Made by a program: the position numbers and the translations under genes
The notes under the pieces: model-generated
Told to the model about the DNA's origin: nothing
The model's input: the letters and a program-made list of their open reading frames with translations, nothing else
Database searches by the model: none
NCBI GenBank assembly: GCA_964475215.1
Contig: CAYYVT010000187.1
Span: forward strand, 1-64,000
Direction: 5' to 3'
Source of the DNA: DATKKG01 sp964475215
Lineage (GTDB): Archaea; Thermoproteota; Nitrososphaeria; Conexivisphaerales; DTJL01
DNA: 64,000 nt
Shown: piece after piece, positions 27,098 through 36,735 of the stretch
Layout: every line of letters starts with the position of its first letter
Numbering within the stretch: the stretch's first letter is position 1

Positions 27098-28210
27098 CTA
27101 GCGGATGTCCAGCTGGATGTACTTCAGATCCTTCAGTCCGACGTATTCGGCTTCTGGTCGAATCAACTTGGCCTCGTTTGATTGCTCTTCAAAATGAGCA
27201 ATCCATCCGAAGACACGGCTCATGGCAAATATCGAAGTATACAGCTTGACGGAAATTCCTATTGTCGAGAAGATTGGAGCTGCATAAAAATCCAAGTTGG
27301 CGGGAATCCGTTTTTCCCTCCACATGACGGACTCTACCGTGGTACAAGTCTCGTAAAGCGTAGCAGCGGCAGGATGCTCCGCCGATAAACTCTTCAAGAG
27401 CCTCTTGGCTATCTGAGCTCGAGGATCTACTGTCTTGTAGATTCTGTGCCCAAAGCCAGGCACCTTTTCACCAGCTTCTAGCTTATTTTTGACCACTTTT
27501 TCAGCTTGGTCTGGGCTTCTGATTTCATTCATTAGGGAGATGACGTCCTGGTTAGCCCCTCCGTGGAGGGGTCCTTTAAGAGCAGAAAGGCCCGCTATCA
27601 CTGCCGAGTAGATGTCAGCCTTTGTAGAAGCGACCACCCTCACTGTAAAGGCTGACGCGTTGAAATCGTGCTCCATATAGAGGATAAGCACCTTCTCGAA
27701 AGCAGTAGCATCTAGCTCTGAAATCCGACGCGCGAGGAGCATACGAAGGAAGTTTTCGGCATATCCATAGCGACTATTGGGGACGACCGCCCTCTGTCCC
27801 CTCCTCAACCTATGCCCACTCGCAATCATCGTCGGCATCTTTGCGGCTATTGAAAATGTGGCCGAGTCCGGATTAACCACGTTCTCCTTGGTCGCTAGTA
27901 TAGAAAGCCCAGCCCGCAAGGCATCCATGGAACTAGAATCGCGAGGCAAACACCTTAGTATATCAAGCACATCTTTAGGGACTATCATGGATGCAGTGAG
28001 CTTACTCTTGAAGTCGTCAAACTCTCTTCTAGTTGGCAGACGTTCTTTACAAATGAGATAAGCGACTTCCTCGAAATTGGAGTTCTCCACGAGGTCTTGA
28101 ATGCTATACCCACGATAGATTAAGGAGCCATCGGCGGTACTCTTGGCTATCTTCGTCTGACTTACCACGACACCGTATAGTCCTGCGGGGGCGTACACCA
28201 GATCAGGCAT
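27098..28210 (-). CDS. prpC: Citrate synthase / 2-methylcitrate synthase
   Basis: 370 residues with the citrate synthase catalytic set: His in LKGPLHGGANQD, His in VPGFGHRIYKTVDPRA, and the Asp in the PANLDFYAAPIF region. N-terminal features are LIYRGYSIQDLVENSNFEEV. It condenses acetyl-CoA or propionyl-CoA with oxaloacetate. Being in an operon with prpD- and prpB-like genes favours methylcitrate synthesis, though archaeal enzymes are often bifunctional and this may also serve the citric acid cycle. It is the last gene of the minus-strand operon, 29 nt after prpB. Confidence 0.92.
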   Translation of the reverse strand: MPDLVYAPAGLYGVVVSQTKIAKSTADGSLIYRGYSIQDLVENSNFEEVAYLICKERLPTRREFDDFKSKLTASMIVPKDVLDILRCLPRDSSSMDALRAGLSILATKENVVNPDSATFSIAAKMPTMIASGHRLRRGQRAVVPNSRYGYAENFLRMLLARRISELDATAFEKVLILYMEHDFNASAFTVRVVASTKADIYSAVIAGLSALKGPLHGGANQDVISLMNEIRSPDQAEKVVKNKLEAGEKVPGFGHRIYKTVDPRAQIAKRLLKSLSAEHPAAATLYETCTTVESVMWREKRIPANLDFYAAPIFSTIGISVKLYTSIFAMSRVFGWIAHFEEQSNEAKLIRPEAEYVGLKDLKYIQLDIR

Positions 28211-28239
28211 CTAACGCTCGAGGTAGCCCGAATCACGTT

Positions 28240-29151
28240 TTAAAGTGATTTCAAGACTGCTGCGGCAGACCTAGCGGCCTTTGAGTCAAACGCCTCATAG
28301 CTATAATAATCGATGAGCCTGTATGAATCTTCCCTTGTCATCAGCCGGCCAACGAGTTCCTTTTGTGTTCCTAACCGCTTTATCTCAGAGTATACGTCCT
28401 CCATAGCCATGAGAGAGGCCCGAAGGGCCGTCATCGGGAAAATTACGATCTTGTAGCCAATCCGCTCGAGCTCAGAAGCCGTCATGTACGGAGATTTACC
28501 AAATTCCGTCATATTTGCCAACAGCGGGACGCCGACCTTCTTTGAGAACTCCCTGAACTCCTCTCGTGTCTCCAAGGCTTCCGGGAAAATCACGTCGGCT
28601 CCTGCTTCGGCATAGGCTCTAGCTCGCTCCACGGTCGCATCCATACCTTCAACAGCTCTCGCATCAGTGCGTGCAATCAAGACGATACCGTTACGTGTGC
28701 TTTCCTTAGCGGCTACAATCCGTTTTATCATTTCCTCCGTACTCACTACCTGCTTTCCAGGAAGATGACCACACTTCTTCGGCATAACCTGATCCTCTAT
28801 GTGCAATGCAGCGACATCCATATTCTCTAACTCGCGGACCACGCGCCCGATGTTGATAGCTTCGCCAAACCCCGTGTCGACGTCGACGATGAGGGGGAGT
28901 TTCACCCTGTCGACGATATAATGGACTGCCTGAACCGTTTCACTCATCGTGATTATACCCAGGTCAGGGAGACCCATCGACATCGCAAACCCTCCTCCCG
29001 AAAAATACAACGTACTAAACCCAACCTTTGACGCAACGAGAGCCGCAATCGGGTTGAAGACACCCGGAGCCATGATTATTCCTCTGTTCTTGAGCTTCCT
29101 CCTGAGAAGCGCGGCGTTACCATGAGCAGGGCCGGGGGACAACTTAACCAT
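28240..29151 (-). CDS. prpB: 2-Methylisocitrate lyase (isocitrate lyase/PEP mutase family)
   Basis: 303 residues. The catalytic KKCGH motif is present in MPKKCGHLPGKQV, with substrate and Mg residues in VDVDTGFGEAINIGRVVRE and ARTDARAVEG. It splits 2-methylisocitrate into pyruvate and succinate. Length and KKCGH fit PrpB rather than the larger glyoxylate-cycle isocitrate lyase. It overlaps the end of prpD by 8 nt, showing tight coupling. Confidence 0.92.
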   Translation of the reverse strand: MVKLSPGPAHGNAALLRRKLKNRGIIMAPGVFNPIAALVASKVGFSTLYFSGGGFAMSMGLPDLGIITMSETVQAVHYIVDRVKLPLIVDVDTGFGEAINIGRVVRELENMDVAALHIEDQVMPKKCGHLPGKQVVSTEEMIKRIVAAKESTRNGIVLIARTDARAVEGMDATVERARAYAEAGADVIFPEALETREEFREFSKKVGVPLLANMTEFGKSPYMTASELERIGYKIVIFPMTALRASLMAMEDVYSEIKRLGTQKELVGRLMTREDSYRLIDYYSYEAFDSKAARSAAAVLKSL

Positions 29152-30469
29152 CTGGCTCCAACGCGCTCATTATATCCCGAACATCATATTTTGCGAAACT
29201 CCATAACATGCTCAAGGCACTCTTTGGGGCGCCAAGCCTAAGATACTTTGACTCTATCTCTTCGTCAGTTAATGGGTTCTTGTAGTGACCCTTCGGATAA
29301 ACGATCTCGACACTCTCGGTTCCATCTTTGAACCTCGCCGTAACCCTACTGGGCACGGCATCTGGGTAGAGCCGGTCGTAGGATGGATTGACCCTAACTT
29401 TGGTCACCTTGAGAAGTCTTGTTACATCTTCACTTTGTATTTTCTTCATGTCATAACTATCGAGCCAGATGTCTCCATCTACGAACGCTCGATCCACGAT
29501 ATAGGGAAGGCTATGGTCAGCCGTCTCCTTAGTCTTCGGACGCCACTTCTCCGGATCTTTGGCGATTATCTGCCAACCCACCGTAAACGTATCTATATTC
29601 ACTTCCTCGACGTCATCAGAAGCTGCCTTGTGCTTAATCTCCAGTACTGCGTCGACGGCGCTCATGGAATGATATTCAACAGGGTAGTTCTTCACATGGG
29701 TTTTAGGGAGCTTGTGGAGGCCGCCAAAACCCATCTCGAAATCTCCGGACACCTGCTTGAAAAAGCCCATTTCCCCTTCGAACACTGGCGATGGGCCGGT
29801 CATGCCATGCTTGGCTAGCAGGGCTGCAAAAACCCCATTCCTAGTTGCATTGGCTGCTGCACAGCCTTTCCACATAGAGAGTTCTCCAGCCCGTGTCTGC
29901 CTTAATGCTATGTTGGGCGTCGCGGCGAGATTTACGGCCTGAACTAGCTGTTCAATATTCAACGACATTATACGCCCAGCCCCAACGGCAGAAGATATCG
30001 CAATATACGTCACATGGTCCCAACCCCTGTCCCTAATCGAAGACGCGTCAGCCAAGGCGCAAGCTACATCGTAAGCCAGCACGATTCCCAGTACGGCATC
30101 CTTACCACTCCTTCCTTCAGTTTCCGCCACTGCTAGCATCGCGGGAATGTTATCGCTTGGGTGCATGGCCTCCTTTGAAAGGTATGTGTCGTTGAAGTCA
30201 AGGTATCTGACGGCAGAGCCATTCGCGAAAGCAGCCAGCTCCGCCGAAGTTTTCACCCTCGAGCCTAGGACCGACGCTTGATCTCTTGAGTCAGACTTAG
30301 TGGCCATGGACCGGGCAATCCTCACTGGAATTGCGTCTAGGGCAGCAAACGAGACTCCAATCGAGTCAATAATTCGCCGCTCGGCCTCCCTAATTACTTC
30401 AAAATCCAAATCCTCATAGGATACAGAATCAACATATTCAGCTATCTTGCGAGCCAGCATGCCCAACAC
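29144..30469 (-). CDS. prpD: MmgE/PrpD family 2-methylcitrate dehydratase
   Basis: 441 residues of the MmgE/PrpD fold: AEYVDSVSYEDLDFEVIREA at the N-terminus, AFANGSAVRYLDFNDTYL with the conserved Asp-Tyr, MHPSDNIPAMLAVAE, and RQTRAGELSMWKGCAAANAT. The family dehydrates 2-methylcitrate to 2-methylaconitate, although some members do other chemistry. It leads the prpD-prpB-prpC operon for propionyl-CoA oxidation, probably fed by branched amino acids or odd-chain acids. No aconitase partner is in the window. Confidence 0.9.
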   Translation of the reverse strand: MLGMLARKIAEYVDSVSYEDLDFEVIREAERRIIDSIGVSFAALDAIPVRIARSMATKSDSRDQASVLGSRVKTSAELAAFANGSAVRYLDFNDTYLSKEAMHPSDNIPAMLAVAETEGRSGKDAVLGIVLAYDVACALADASSIRDRGWDHVTYIAISSAVGAGRIMSLNIEQLVQAVNLAATPNIALRQTRAGELSMWKGCAAANATRNGVFAALLAKHGMTGPSPVFEGEMGFFKQVSGDFEMGFGGLHKLPKTHVKNYPVEYHSMSAVDAVLEIKHKAASDDVEEVNIDTFTVGWQIIAKDPEKWRPKTKETADHSLPYIVDRAFVDGDIWLDSYDMKKIQSEDVTRLLKVTKVRVNPSYDRLYPDAVPSRVTARFKDGTESVEIVYPKGHYKNPLTDEEIESKYLRLGAPKSALSMLWSFAKYDVRDIMSALEPDG

Positions 30470-30635
30470 CGCTTGTTGATGAAATGCAATATAAACAGTG
30501 ATTCATCGAACCGTCCCATTGAACCAAGAATCTCGTCAAGACGTTCAACGACCGGCGGGACCCAAGGTCTGCACACTCAAAAACAATCTAACGACGAAGA
30601 TGAAAGGGGCTCGGCCAACTATTATTTCAAATGAG

Positions 30636-30764
30636 TGCGGGGGGTGGGATTCGAACCCACGAAGGCCTACGCCAGCAGATCTTGAGTTTGGGCTTACGGA
30701 CGTCGTTTCTGCCCCCTTTTGTCGCCCAATTCGAGAGGCTTTGGCCTGGCTCGGGGACCCCCGC
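30636..30764 (-). tRNA. tRNA-Leu(CAA) precursor, two introns
   Basis: The acceptor, T-arm and 3' end are identical to tRNA-Leu(CAG). Aligned to that 85-nt tRNA, this gene has two inserts. One of about 23 nt is in the D-loop after GGCCAAA, holding the short helix GCC/GGC. One of 21 nt follows the anticodon-stem strand GCAGA. Removing them gives exactly 85 nt, D-stem CCC/GGG, anticodon stem GCAGA/TCTGC and loop CTCAAGA (anticodon CAA). The second insert is at 31/32, not the canonical 37/38 site. Boundaries may shift by up to three A residues. Confidence 0.88.
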
Positions 30765-30925
30765 AGTCCTCAACTCACATTCATGCTCGCTTTATGCTTT
30801 ACCTTCGCCAGAGGGGCAGCTATCCCCCAATCAAGGCGTTTCAGAAACGGTCGCAGGTTCGGCAAACAGATAGCCTTTTCAGACGAAGGTTGGGCCTATA
30901 CGTCGACCCTCTGAAATTCCCGGTT

Positions 30926-31603
30926 CTACACTACCACCAGCGTGCCAATCAATTCCCCCTGTATCGCCTTCCTAATGGCAGAGGGATCACATTTCAGAAT
31001 GACCGTCCGTATCTTGGATCGCTCTATGATGTTAACCGCCAATAAATCAAGCAGCTCGTACGTTCCTGCATGCATTTGGCCGTTTCCGAACATCTTCTTG
31101 AGCTGCGACGTCGTAACCCTATCAAGTTTCTTTGCACGTGGATTCTTGTTTGGGTCAGAGGTGTAAACTCCGTCTACATCTGTTGCATTTACAAACAGGT
31201 TTGCATGGACTCTTTCGGCGATGAGAGCAGCTACCGCATTAGTACTGTGACCAGGATGGAAGCCACCAACGACCACCACTTTGCCAGTGGTAAAGGCTTC
31301 TGCCACTTGATTCATGTCCTCAGGCACAGTTGGGTAAGCCGCATCCCCAAGCCCGCCCACCAACAGCTCGGCGTTAAGGCGGGCAGCCCTGAGACCCAAG
31401 TCATCTAGCATCGATTCATCCATTCCCAGTTTCCGGCCGGTTCCGATATAATGCCTAGCCGTCTCGCCTCCCCCGGCCACGAGAACCAACCTTTCCCTCT
31501 TCGAAGCGAGATCCCTGAAAAGCCTAACGAGAGGAGGAAGACTCCTATCGATGCCATCCCAATAAAATACAGAACCGCTAATTTTAATTACTGTTCCTTT
31601 CAA
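30926..31603 (-). CDS. pyrH: UMP kinase
   Basis: 225 residues of the amino-acid-kinase fold: VIKISGSVFYWD, VLVAGGGETARHYI, VVVGGFHPGHSTNAVAA and ATDVDGVYTSDPNKNPRAKK. This is the archaeal PyrH type that phosphorylates UMP to UDP. It is the usual archaeal length. It is divergent from prf1, with 63 nt between them; the 160 nt between it and tRNA-Leu(CAA) hold no further gene. Confidence 0.93.
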   Translation of the reverse strand: MKGTVIKISGSVFYWDGIDRSLPPLVRLFRDLASKRERLVLVAGGGETARHYIGTGRKLGMDESMLDDLGLRAARLNAELLVGGLGDAAYPTVPEDMNQVAEAFTTGKVVVVGGFHPGHSTNAVAALIAERVHANLFVNATDVDGVYTSDPNKNPRAKKLDRVTTSQLKKMFGNGQMHAGTYELLDLLAVNIIERSKIRTVILKCDPSAIRKAIQGELIGTLVVV

Positions 31604-31666
31604 GGCTTTCCCATAAGTTCATCTAACCCTTCAATAAAAAGTTGAGGGTAAGGGTGACGATTCTGA

Positions 31667-32914
31667 GTGGCTGAGTATGACTCCGTAGCAATGTACCGAG
31701 TGAGGAAGTTACTCGCGGAGCTCGGCAGCAAACAAGGCCGAGGAACAGAACTCATATCTCTATACATACCACCCAAGAGACCTATCTACGACGTTATCGC
31801 CAATCTAAGAGACGAATATGGCACTGCTTCTAACATCAAGAGCGACACTACACGTAACCATGTACAGGACGCACTTACTCGCGTACAACAACGACTCAAA
31901 CTTTACAGGACGGCCCCTCCCAATGGGCTTGTCATCTTCTGCGGCGCCTTGCCGGTGAGTGGCCCTAACACCGAGGTCATCCAACTATTCGAAATAGAGC
32001 CTCCCAAACCCATCAGCGTATATCTTTACAGGTGCGACGATCACTTTCATCTAGACCTGCTTAGAGAAACAATCAGGGAGCAAGAAGCCATCGGAATACT
32101 AACCATCGATACTGCTGAGGCGGCCTTGGGCCTTCTGACGGGGGATAAGGTCTCCGTAATTGAAGAAATGACGTCGGGCGTCGCCGGCAAACACCGACAA
32201 GGAGGCCAATCTGCAAGGAGATTTGAGAGGCTTAGAGCTAACGAGATCAACGACTTTTTCAACCGTATAGCCGCCCACGCCTACAAAGCCTTCATAGAGG
32301 TTTCGCCAGTAAAGAAACTGATTTTGGGTGGGCCAGGGCCTACGAAAGACACATTCTTCAAGGGAGAGTATCTCGATTATCGGCTACAAAACGGCGTCAT
32401 CGGCTTGGTAGACATATCCTATGCAGGCGAGGCCGGAATAAGGGAAACTGTCGAGAAGGCTGGACCTCTTCTTCAGGACATACGCTTCGTTCAAGAAAAG
32501 AGCATCATAAACAAATTCATCGGAGAAGCGTCTAAAGACTATGGGCTGGCAGTGTACGGCTTAGAGAACGTTCTTTATAGCCTGAAGAATAACTCTGCCA
32601 GCATGATCATAGTCTCAGAGGAACTCGACCTAACCAGACTAGAATTCAGGTGCAGGAAGTGCGGCTATGAAACGGAGAGATACGTGAAGCAGAGCGACAT
32701 CTTCTCTGAAAAGACAGAAGCGATGGGAAAGAACTGCCCATCCTGCAACGCCAACGAGTGGGACTACTCGCAGCAAGACATAGTCGACTATCTCTTCGAC
32801 CAAGCTTCGGCAATTGGCGCATCGGTGGAAGTCGTCAGCGCGAAGACTGAGCATGGACAGATGTTCAAAAGCTTTGGCGGAATTGGCGCCCTTCTAAGGT
32901 ACAGGACCAAATAG
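31667..32914 (+). CDS. prf1: Peptide chain release factor aRF1
   Basis: 415 residues. The stop-codon recognition motif appears as SNIKSDTTRNHV (residues 58-69), GGQ at about 184 (KHRQGGQSARRFERLR), and the C-terminal domain has a zinc-like Cys set (CRKCG, CPSC). It recognises all three stop codons and releases the peptide on the ribosome. The start is GTG 31667 (VAEYDS); no upstream start is needed. Confidence 0.97.
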   Translation: MAEYDSVAMYRVRKLLAELGSKQGRGTELISLYIPPKRPIYDVIANLRDEYGTASNIKSDTTRNHVQDALTRVQQRLKLYRTAPPNGLVIFCGALPVSGPNTEVIQLFEIEPPKPISVYLYRCDDHFHLDLLRETIREQEAIGILTIDTAEAALGLLTGDKVSVIEEMTSGVAGKHRQGGQSARRFERLRANEINDFFNRIAAHAYKAFIEVSPVKKLILGGPGPTKDTFFKGEYLDYRLQNGVIGLVDISYAGEAGIRETVEKAGPLLQDIRFVQEKSIINKFIGEASKDYGLAVYGLENVLYSLKNNSASMIIVSEELDLTRLEFRCRKCGYETERYVKQSDIFSEKTEAMGKNCPSCNANEWDYSQQDIVDYLFDQASAIGASVEVVSAKTEHGQMFKSFGGIGALLRYRTK

Positions 32915-32968
32915 ACCATTGGCAAGCCAAACTTTTAAGAGACTCATCGAGGGAGGCTAGCTACAACA

Positions 32969-35326
32969 ATGGAAGCCGCCTCCTTCAAGCCCACAATCGA
33001 AGAGAAGGCATGGAATCAAGGGCTCGAAGAGCAGATGTTCAGGGCTTGGTCCGACGAACGGATTTACAAATTTGACCTGACATCCAAGAAACCTGTCTAC
33101 AGCATCGACACTCCACCACCATATATCAACACCCCGGTCCACATCGGTCAAGCACACACCTACACCTGCATGGACGCCATTGCTAGGTTCAAGCGGATGT
33201 CTGGCTACAACGTGCTCTTTCCCATCGGCCTAGACCGAAACGGCCTCCCCATAGAGGTCCAAGCAGAGAAGGAGTTCAAGATCAGCATTAGAAACACACC
33301 TAGGGCGGAATTCATCCAAAGAGCCCAGAGTCTATTGGACCGCTACGAAGGCATCTCACTAGCGACCTTCCAAAAGCTTGGCCTCAGCGTCAGCGAATGG
33401 GATAAGAAGTACCGCATAGGCGGGGCCTATGAAACGGATGACCCAGAATACAGGCGACTCACTCAGGAGACCTTCATCAAACTGTACCAAACTGGCCTAA
33501 TATACGAAGGAGAAAAGACGGCCAACTACTGTCCCGTATGTCGTACCACCATATCGGATGCCGAGGTAGAATATGCTGAACATACAGCCAGCCTGAACTT
33601 CATCAGGTTCGCCTTAGTGGGTGGCGGCGAAATCACTGTGGCCACCACTAGGCCTGAACTACTCGCGGCGTGTAAGATCATCATCTTTAACCCAGAGGAC
33701 AAACGTTTTGTTGACCTCTCAGGACGGGAGGCCACAGTTCCCATCTTCGGAAAGACGGTCAAAATCACCCCCCACCCCTATGCTAAACCCGAGTACGGTT
33801 CAGGCGTAGTCATGATTTGCAGCTATGGTGATTACAACGACATACGCATTCTCAGAGAACTATCCATCCCTCCCACATATGTCATAGACCAAGACGGACG
33901 AATGACCGACGAAGCAAATCCATATTCAGGACTAACAATCAAGGAGGCCCGAAGGAAGATCGTAGAAGATTTGCGGCTCAATGGCTCTCTGTTGAAAGTG
34001 GAACAAGCCCCTCATCGCGAACCAATATGCTGGCGCAGCAAGAACCCCATCGAATTCATACCCACCAGAGAAATCTACCTGAAACAGGTAGCGTTCAAAG
34101 AGGATCTCCTCAAAATCACCAATTCGATGACCTTCCACTCTCCCCGCAGCAAGGACCTATTGATAGACTGGATTAACAGTGTCTCCGTAGACTGGGTTCT
34201 TTCGCGAAGACGTTTCTATGGAACGGAAATTCCGTTATGGTACTGCCTCAATTGCGGAGAAATCATCCTCCCCCCTGTCGGACGCTATTACCAACCATGG
34301 AAGGAGAGTCCCCCCGTCGAAAAATGCCCTCGCTGCGGAAGCAAGGAGTTCAGAGGAGAAGAAAGAATCTTCGACACCTGGTTCGATTCAAGCAATAGCC
34401 AGCAGTATATTTCGGGCTACCTCTGGGACAAACCATTCTTCGAAAAGAACTACCCTTGTTCGCTGAGGCCTCAAGGTAAGGAAATTGTAAGGAGCTGGCT
34501 CTACTTCACCGTGCTCAAATCTTATCTCCAGTTCAGGAAGCCTCCATTCAAAGATGTTTGGATTAATCATCATGTGGTGGACGAAGCCGGGGAAAAGATG
34601 AGCAAGAGCCTTGGAAACGTCATCGACCCGCAGGAGGTCATCAAACGATATGGCGCTGAAGCATTTAGGACATGGGTGTTCTTGGAAGGGGACATAACCG
34701 ACGGTGACGTCAAGTACTCATACGCTAGGACGGAGGGCTCAAGGAAGTTCCTGACGAAACTCTGGAACATATCTAGGCTCACCTCTTCCTTTCCAAAGGG
34801 GAATGGCAGAACGACCACATCTAGCGAAGAATGGATGCTCGCTGAACTTTCGTCGACGATATCCAAGACCAAGGCCGACTACGAAGATTACTCCTTTAGC
34901 CGAGCCGCATCTAATCTTAGATATTTTGTCTGGAACGTCTTCGCCGATCATTATGTGGAGATGGTTAAGCCACGGGCATACGGTGGACCCGGAATCCTTG
35001 GGGAGGAGCAAGAGGCAGCGTGGTACGGTCTACACACAGGGCTCAAGAACATCTTGCTCATGATGGCCCCCTTGACACCTTTCATAACGGATTATCTTTG
35101 GAGGAGGCTCTACGGCTCTTCTAGCATACACTTGGAAAGATTTCCGACGTTTAGCTTTGAATCAAAACACGCAGGCCTCACGCAACAACTGACAGATTTC
35201 AATTCGAAGATTTGGAACACGAAGAAAGCCCAGGGGCTCTCCTTGAAGGACCCAATTACAATAATGGTACCACCAGAGCTCGAGCCGTTCAGACCGGACC
35301 TCTATCGCATGCATCACATTCAGTGA
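32969..35326 (+). CDS. valS: Valyl-tRNA synthetase
   Basis: 785 residues, class I. The HIGH motif is HIGQ here (INTPVHIGQAHTYTCMDAIA). Other landmarks are the editing domain with ATTRPELLAACKIIIFNP, a Cys cluster CPRCGSKEF, WFDSSNSQQYISG, and KMSKSLGNVIDP near residue 547. It charges tRNA-Val. The C-terminal stem region is a little shorter than in many archaeal ValRS. CTTTTAAGA at 32931 and GGAGG at 32951 lie upstream of ATG 32969. Confidence 0.93.
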   Translation: MEAASFKPTIEEKAWNQGLEEQMFRAWSDERIYKFDLTSKKPVYSIDTPPPYINTPVHIGQAHTYTCMDAIARFKRMSGYNVLFPIGLDRNGLPIEVQAEKEFKISIRNTPRAEFIQRAQSLLDRYEGISLATFQKLGLSVSEWDKKYRIGGAYETDDPEYRRLTQETFIKLYQTGLIYEGEKTANYCPVCRTTISDAEVEYAEHTASLNFIRFALVGGGEITVATTRPELLAACKIIIFNPEDKRFVDLSGREATVPIFGKTVKITPHPYAKPEYGSGVVMICSYGDYNDIRILRELSIPPTYVIDQDGRMTDEANPYSGLTIKEARRKIVEDLRLNGSLLKVEQAPHREPICWRSKNPIEFIPTREIYLKQVAFKEDLLKITNSMTFHSPRSKDLLIDWINSVSVDWVLSRRRFYGTEIPLWYCLNCGEIILPPVGRYYQPWKESPPVEKCPRCGSKEFRGEERIFDTWFDSSNSQQYISGYLWDKPFFEKNYPCSLRPQGKEIVRSWLYFTVLKSYLQFRKPPFKDVWINHHVVDEAGEKMSKSLGNVIDPQEVIKRYGAEAFRTWVFLEGDITDGDVKYSYARTEGSRKFLTKLWNISRLTSSFPKGNGRTTTSSEEWMLAELSSTISKTKADYEDYSFSRAASNLRYFVWNVFADHYVEMVKPRAYGGPGILGEEQEAAWYGLHTGLKNILLMMAPLTPFITDYLWRRLYGSSSIHLERFPTFSFESKHAGLTQQLTDFNSKIWNTKKAQGLSLKDPITIMVPPELEPFRPDLYRMHHIQ

Positions 35327-35396
35327 AGGGCGGAGCTACCTCGGTCGAAATTCTTAAAAACTCCCGTTGAGTCGTGGCTTCAAGAGCCCCGTGAGT

Positions 35397-35506
35397 GCCC
35401 CGGTACCTCACTGCCTGAGGCTGGAGAGCATAGCGGTCTAATGCGCTTCCTTGGTAAGCCTAACCCAAAGAGGAAGAGACCGCGGGTTCAAATCCCGCCC
35501 GGGGCT
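35397..35506 (+). tRNA. tRNA-Thr(GGT) precursor, two introns
   Basis: Acceptor GCCCCGG/CCGGGGC with discriminator T, T-arm GCGGG-TTCAAAT-CCCGC, anticodon stem CTTCC/GGAAG and loop TTGGTAA (anticodon GGT). A 14-nt insert is at the canonical 37/38 site. D-arm GCA-TAGCGGTCTAA-TGC is separated from the acceptor strand and TA by about 22 nt that form the hairpin CCTCA-CTGCC-TGAGG. Removing both leaves about 74 nt. The first insert sits near position 9/10, as in tRNA-Met of this window. Splice sites of that insert are approximate. Confidence 0.85.
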
Positions 35507-35628
35507 CTCAAAATCATTTGGAGATTACTTTCCACCTTCGCCCGATTGACGACACGTCATAGACCCCAAGGCGTTACTCTGAAAAGGTTAATACAAAGGA
35601 CAATTAATCCAAAGGAAGAGCGCACTAG

Positions 35629-36735
35629 TTGGCTAGACGTGCCCGCGGTGCCAGAAAGAGCCAGTCACTTCAGCTATCAAACAGGCCGGATTCGCTGGTT
35701 GGCACCTCCGACGTTACGCGGCAGGATTACGGTCAGGAACTTCTCTCCGTCAACAACCTTTCCGTCGATTTCGTCTCGGTGGACGGGCGGGTAAGAATCC
35801 TCAACGGTGTCTCTTTGAAGATTTCGAAGGGAGAAGTAGTCGGCGTAGTTGGAGAAAGCGGATCGGGAAAGACAACCCTCTGTTCGACCATCCTCGGCCT
35901 TCTCGATTCCCCGCCTGCCCAGATTTCAAATGGTGAAATAATCTTCGAAGGGCAGGACCTCCTCAAGCTGGACGCAGATGCGATGCAAAGAATACGCGGA
36001 ACGAGAATCAACATGGTCTTCCAGGAACCTCTTGATTCCCTTAATCCGGTTTACAAGGTCGAATCCCAAATCAAGGAATCCCTTGAGACCAAAGATGAGG
36101 CAAACGGTGATGAACCAGCCAAGAGGAGCGGGAGCGACTCGAACCGGCTCATGGCCGAGCTGCTCAAGAACCTCTGCATCGACGAGCCTGACGAAGTGCT
36201 AAAAGAATATCCGCACGAGCTTTCGGGCGGAATGAGGCAGAGGATCTCAATCTCGATGTCAATAATAGAATCCCCAAGGCTCTTGATCGCCGACGAACCG
36301 ACAACAGGGCTTGACGCATATGTCCAAAACAGAATCTTGAGAATCTTGACTGATATGCGAAAGTCCGGGATGACATTACTCTATGTTACTCATGACCTCA
36401 CGGTTGCCTCGCAAGTATGCGACAGACTTTACATAATGTACGCAGGACGTTTAATGGAAGTCGGCAACACAAAAGAGGTCCTAGAGAATTCCTTCCACCC
36501 GTACACGACGACCTTAATTGCTTCAGTGCCCCGAGGGTTCGAAGATTCCCCTCCACTTCCCGTGCAGCTCGGTGAACCGCCAGACCTGAAGAGACTGCCC
36601 ACCGGTTGCAAGTTCCACCCGCGATGTCCACACGCAAAGGAAATCTGCAAACGCGAAGAGCCCATGTTGAAGGAAGTCGCGCCAGGAAGGTCTGCCGCGT
36701 GCTGGAAGTTCGATTCAGATGGCAGATTTAGTTGA
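35629..36735 (+). CDS. dppD: Peptide ABC transporter ATP-binding protein (DppD/OppD type)
   Basis: 368 residues with Walker A GESGSGKTT, Q-loop in VFQEPLDSLNPVY, signature LSGGMRQRI, Walker B LLIADEPTTGLD and the H-loop YVTHD. The C-terminal oligopeptide/dipeptide extension has CKFHPRCPHAKEIC. It energises uptake of peptides with the partner ATPase just downstream, whose start overlaps its end by 17 nt. The first 35 residues are low in homology, so the true start may be further in. An acidic insert (KDEANGDEPAKRSGSDS) lies between the Q-loop and the signature. Confidence 0.93.
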   Translation: MARRARGARKSQSLQLSNRPDSLVGTSDVTRQDYGQELLSVNNLSVDFVSVDGRVRILNGVSLKISKGEVVGVVGESGSGKTTLCSTILGLLDSPPAQISNGEIIFEGQDLLKLDADAMQRIRGTRINMVFQEPLDSLNPVYKVESQIKESLETKDEANGDEPAKRSGSDSNRLMAELLKNLCIDEPDEVLKEYPHELSGGMRQRISISMSIIESPRLLIADEPTTGLDAYVQNRILRILTDMRKSGMTLLYVTHDLTVASQVCDRLYIMYAGRLMEVGNTKEVLENSFHPYTTTLIASVPRGFEDSPPLPVQLGEPPDLKRLPTGCKFHPRCPHAKEICKREEPMLKEVAPGRSAACWKFDSDGRFS

